Shown here: positions 60,720 to 64,000 of the stretch, piece by piece | How the letters are laid out: each line of letters starts with the position of its first letter | Numbering within the stretch: the first letter of the stretch is position 1 | DNA from: Toxonevra muliebris | Taxonomy: Eukaryota; Arthropoda; Insecta; Diptera; Pallopteridae | Length of the DNA stretch: 64,000 nucleotides | Assembly: GCA_963691655.1 (NCBI GenBank) | Contig: OY829329.1 | Location: 21,404,708 to 21,468,707, forward strand | Direction of reading: 5' to 3' | Notes under the pieces: generated by a model | What the model was told of the DNA's origin: nothing | Seen by the model: the letters and a program-made list of their open reading frames with translations, nothing else | Database searches by the model: none | Translations under genes and position numbers: made by a program

Positions 60720-62990
60720 GAACTAAGTGGGTCCATCTTACTCGATCTTGGACTCTTCAATTAGCATAATACGTTTTAAATATCGCATTCCTCAGCTTTA
60801 CTACATCGAAGTTCTAGTCGGTCTCGTTGTCATCTCTTGGATGAAATCGAATCAGGAACTCTTCGCGCTGTCATCGTGCGCACGATATTGCAAAACCAGT
60901 GAAATCGATGCGACTATTTCAACTCGTAGACTCATTCGCCTTTTTATAAGATACGTCCATGATATATTGAGGCGAAAATTTGTCAAACCATTATTGAGCC
61001 AAGGGTAATTAACAACGTTGAACCATTCTCAATAGTTCGGAATGTTAATGGTGCTGACTTCCAATTAAAATTCAACAAAAGCATTGACCCAGTATCGACA
61101 AGAATGATTGGGTCTATGACATCGACCACTGAACTTAGCAAAACAAAGCTTTTATAAATGCAACAGCTTAGTATAGATATCTGGTGTCCAACGTTGCTTT
61201 TCAAACTTTGCCAGAACTGGGACGCACTCAATTTGTATTAATACGATACGAGAACCCATCGACAGTTAACTATTACCCACTGAATCTGCGTCAGCGTTCG
61301 ATTGCTTATCACCGTCGCCAGGATGTTCGACTGTAAGTCGCAACTGCACACAGAAGCTGTCCAATCAGCGACTGATAACAGGTTATCTAACTGTGTTGTA
61401 AGTGCCAAACCGTCAGAAGTGACGGAAGAAAAAATGCAGCTCCTACGAGCCATTTCTCTGCTTCCCTACAACAAAGGTCGGACCGCTCTTGTCGTCAACT
61501 CTTATGTGAAACCGCAACTGTTCGCGTTGTCACCGCGAGATTGATATTTCAAAGCTCGTGTAATCGGATCGACTCTTACAGCTCGCAGACTTCTTTGTCA
61601 ACGAACATTTGACGAACCAATATTGAACCAAGTGTAATTATTAACGTTGAACCGTTTATACCAGCTCGGAATGCCTAAAGCATTGACCAGTATCAGCAAG
61701 AATGATCGGGTCTATGCTATCGACCAACGACCACTGAACTCAGCAAACGGTCAGGGAAGGTCTCAATTTGCATTAGTTCAATACGATAGTTAACTATTGC
61801 CCACTAATTCTGTGTCAGCGTTGGGCCGCTTATCACCGCCGGCAGTATGTTTGACTGTAAGTCGCAAAACTGGTCATCTAACTCTGTCCTAAACGTCCAG
61901 AATGTCACCAGTGGCGCGAAAGAAGACGAACAGCTCCCAAGAGCCACGAGATATGTCTTACCATATCTATTATCAATCTGGAGCCATTTCCTTAACTGCT
62001 ACATGGCGAGAATTAGTGATGAGGCTGTAGATGTGTGCTCGAAATGTGAACGGAGTCCGCACGAACACAGCACATCTTTTCAATTGAACACAGAACACTA
62101 CGAACTTGACGACAATATCACTAGAGACTATGGTCCAATCGAAGTGGCTCACTGCCTGGACCTTGATCTCACTGACGTGGTTTTAGGTCTTTACAATTAC
62201 TTATAACTGTAAGTCGACGCTGATATCATCAGTCGATCTGAAGCGGCAGCTCTTCAATTGGATGGGCACAGAAATTTAGAACATTGCATTCCTCAACTTC
62301 CCTATAACGAAGTTCTGAGTCATCTCGTCGTCGATTCTTATGTGAAATCGCACCAAAATCTTTTTGCACTGTCACCGTGAGCTCAGTATTGCCAAACTAG
62401 TGAAAAGGAATCGACTCTTTTAGTTCGTAGACTGTTGTATTAAGTCGCCTTTTCTAAGCTACTGGACCGAAAATGTGTCGTAGAGGCCTACAATTAGACT
62501 TAAGCCTCTACAATTACTTACAACTGTCAATCGAAACTGATATCAGTCGATCTGAAACTGCAGCTCTTCAATTGGGTGGCCACATTAATTTTGAACATCG
62601 CATTCGTCAGCTTCCCTACCTGACCGATCTCGTCGTCATCTCTTATGTCAAATCGGAACAAAAAATCTTCGAGCTATCACCGCGAGCTCGGCATTGCCAA
62701 GCTAGTGAAAATGAATCGACTCTTTCAGTTCGTAGACGGTAGTATTAAGTCGCCTTCTCTAAGCTGCGTTGCAAAGATGTAGGTACTGGTCCAAAAATAT
62801 GCCGTAGAATAACGATCCAAGAAAATGCTACCGACCCAGGGGATCGTTGTTAGCATTTATTCAAATCTCAAGTCGAAAATTTGCCGTAAAAAATTAAAAT
62901 ACCAGCTCAGGGTTGATAGTCAGCAGTTGATTCAAATGTGGAATGATAACGTGAATTTGATCTAGTTTGGTACTGGCATTTAAACGCGGT
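60720..62990. repeat. long-period degenerate repeat upstream of the zinc-finger gene
   Basis: Diverged units recur: a CGCGCTGTCATCGTGCGCAC-like word at about 60866, 61524, 62366 and 62668; TAGACTxxTTxGxC at about 60927, 61584, 62427 and 62731; GACTGTAAGTCGCAA at 61329 and 61854; AxTGACCxAGTATCxxCAAGAATGAT at about 61082 and 61682. Periods run from about 300 to 660 bp because of deletions. Short open frames are scattered but share no stable coding frame. Confidence 0.7.
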
Positions 62991-64000
62991 TTAAGGTAAG
63001 TATTCATCTAGCAATGATATCACTTAGGTGACTGCGATGATTGGTTTTAAAACTGTGTCGGAATAAGGACGGCTTGACTTTCATGATCCGACTTAGTCTT
63101 ACAGAAATATGCTGCCAGTCGCAGTAGTGGAAAAGAAGCGGAGAGTAAACAACAAACGCCGACGTCCCAAAATTATCTAAAAGCTTTCAACGAACCTAGA
63201 AATTCGCGAGTGGGGGAAATGCTAGAGCGACCGATCCCGATGGAGGAATTTTCTACGGCTTTTTGTCTCGCCAAAAGTAAAGGACAAAGAGGAAAGTTCT
63301 AAAAAATTTACTACGAAAGAAACAGCTTCAAGATTCGATTTCTGAATAGTTAACCTAACCTGAAATATATGAAACATCTTGACACGATTTCGCCCGCGCT
63401 ATTTAAATTTAATTAAAAATATTAAACATGATACATGAACTTAATAGCTTTTGGCATAAAAGTAAACGAACAGTAAATGAATGGCATGAGAATGAATTGA
63501 ATGCATCTATTCTTTGCTCTAAGTATCATGTCAAACATGACATTCAGCGACACTTGACAATTTATATGCCATGTTAGAAAATTGTCAGGCAATGAACATA
63601 ACTCGCGTTGCTGCTCCTGCTGCTACTGCTACTGCTACTCTCATCGTTGGCAATGTGTGTGGCTGGCAATGGCAATTTCTATTTTACAACGCAAACAAAA
63701 CAAACAAGAATTAAATAATAAAAAAAGCTGGAATGATAACAGCAGCTAAAAGTACAACAAAACAAAAACACAATTGTGCCATTATTTGCATTTGTGACAC
63801 CCGCTGATGATGACGGTGTCGGCGTCATCATCATCAACAGTAAGTGATAGAGCGCGACAGTGGTAATAAGAGCATCAGAGCTAAAAACAATAGCGTAACC
63901 ATCATAATCATCGTCAACACTAGTACCAACAGCAGCAGCAGCAGCAGCAACAACATCACCAATTGCAAAACACTGAACCCAAACCAATACACGAACAGCA
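62991..64000. other. no gene seen; CAG repeats at the right end
   Basis: Contains TGCTAC triplets at about 63616-63640 and (CAG)n at about 63931-63948. No exon recognised; promoter or 5' exons of the zinc-finger gene could lie here or beyond. Confidence 0.45.

Noticed and set aside
63679..63987. 102-codon minus-strand frame at the right edge
   Set aside because: Low-complexity, built on CAG and CAT/ATC triplets; no splice or motif support.

Overview
The window is nuclear DNA from an insect, most likely a higher fly. The sequence is AT-rich and packed with CAG, GTT and GAC microsatellites. Coding exons are few, one intron is only 55 bp, and the many dead transposons are of insect mariner, LINE, hAT and SINE types. 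A fruit-fly-like acalyptrate is my guess; species cannot be fixed from the sequence.

Two host genes can be supported. The first is on the plus strand at 12603-13500. It has two exons and a 55-bp intron and encodes an unrecognised 280-residue charged protein. The second fills most of the window on the minus strand (60500 down to 18955). It is a five-exon gene for a 1154-residue protein with about 20 C2H2-type zinc fingers. Its four introns are 75 bp, 1.4 kb, 21.8 kb and 14.8 kb. Each cuts a zinc finger, all in phase 2, and each splice restores exact Cys/His spacing. The two genes converge and their stop codons lie about 5.5 kb apart.

The rest is repeat-rich. 0-12.5 kb: a dead mariner, a minus-strand IS630/mariner relative, a TA-flanked MITE, a hAT-like element with a perfect 8-bp target duplication, and a tRNA-derived SINE. 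13.9-15.1 kb: a 21-bp EcoRI-containing minisatellite, open in several frames. 16.5-18.3 kb: an unidentified decayed ORF and a LINE remnant.

Intron 4 (19.3-34.1 kb) holds LINE RNase H fragments on both strands, a further IS630/mariner relative and three mariners, two of them abutting tail to tail. Intron 3 (34.3-56.1 kb) holds a 60-bp minisatellite, a foldback element and several LINE fragments. It also holds two arrays of one roughly 150-bp satellite, one of which lies inside an element with terminal inverted repeats, plus two SINEs and a long degenerate array. Intron 2 (56.6-58.0 kb) holds a polypyrimidine block next to the acceptor and a mariner fragment running into an AACCAAA-type array. 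Upstream of the zinc-finger gene (60.7-63.0 kb) is another long-period degenerate repeat.

The most interesting items are the phase-2 split-finger gene architecture, the inverted-repeat element carrying its own satellite (45.7-47.2 kb), the hAT-like element, the two mariners sharing the same inactivating lesions, and the SINE family with two tRNA-like units. All calls come from reading the sequence and from recalled family motifs; no database search was run.
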